From Chlamydiota bacterium (lineage in GTDB: Bacteria; Chlamydiota; Chlamydiia; Chlamydiales; Waddliaceae): a stretch of 6,040 nucleotides of DNA. Below, in pieces: positions 6,033 to 6,040 of this stretch; the first letter of the stretch is position 1, and each line of letters begins with the position of its first letter. The stretch lies in assembly GCA_011065005.1 (NCBI GenBank), contig JAAKFP010000163.1:1-6040 (forward strand), written 5' to 3'. The notes below the pieces were generated by a model. The model saw only the letters and a program-made list of their open reading frames with translations. It was not told the DNA's origin and ran no database searches. The position numbers were made by a program, and so were the translations under genes.

Positions 6033-6040
6033 TTGTTCTT

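Overview
The window looks like bacterial chromosomal DNA with moderate base composition. It holds four essentially complete genes and one gene cut by the left edge. The lineage cannot be fixed from sequence alone. Two things make an amoeba- or animal-associated Chlamydiota (Waddlia/Simkania/Parachlamydia-like) my leading guess: a small SycD/LcrH-like TPR protein of the type III secretion chaperone kind, and a large TPR protein fused to a decayed metallo-beta-lactamase fold. Classical Chlamydia lack carAB, so a classical Chlamydia would not fit. CarA and CarB resemble the Bacteroidota/eukaryotic CAD type rather than the E. coli type, so a Bacteroidota-related donor or host is an alternative.

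Left part, minus strand (1-4246): three tightly packed co-directional genes form a likely operon, transcribed right to left. First is a 566-aa protein with N-terminal TPR-like helices, a charged linker and a metallo-beta-lactamase-like domain in which the metal ligands appear to be lost. It contains a strong internal Shine-Dalgarno and an in-frame ATG exactly at the linker. Ten bases downstream is carA (glutaminase subunit of carbamoyl-phosphate synthetase). Its stop overlaps the start of carB (synthetase subunit) by 4 nt. carB runs off the left edge with about 499 codons visible. CarAB makes carbamoyl phosphate from glutamine, bicarbonate and ATP for pyrimidine and arginine synthesis.

Middle (4247-4523): a divergent intergenic region dominated by a near-perfect palindrome with two 38-bp arms and a 15-nt loop. 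Weakly supported promoter elements lie on both sides of it, and a small hairpin with a T-run faces the minus-strand operon.

Right part: a plus-strand sugar aminotransferase of the DegT/DnrJ/EryC1/StrS family, closest in pattern to PseC (pseudaminic acid pathway). It converges with, and overlaps by 21 bp, a minus-strand small TPR protein that reaches nearly to the right edge. The most unusual content is the apparently catalytically dead TPR-MBL protein heading the carAB operon, its possible second translation product, and the long palindrome.
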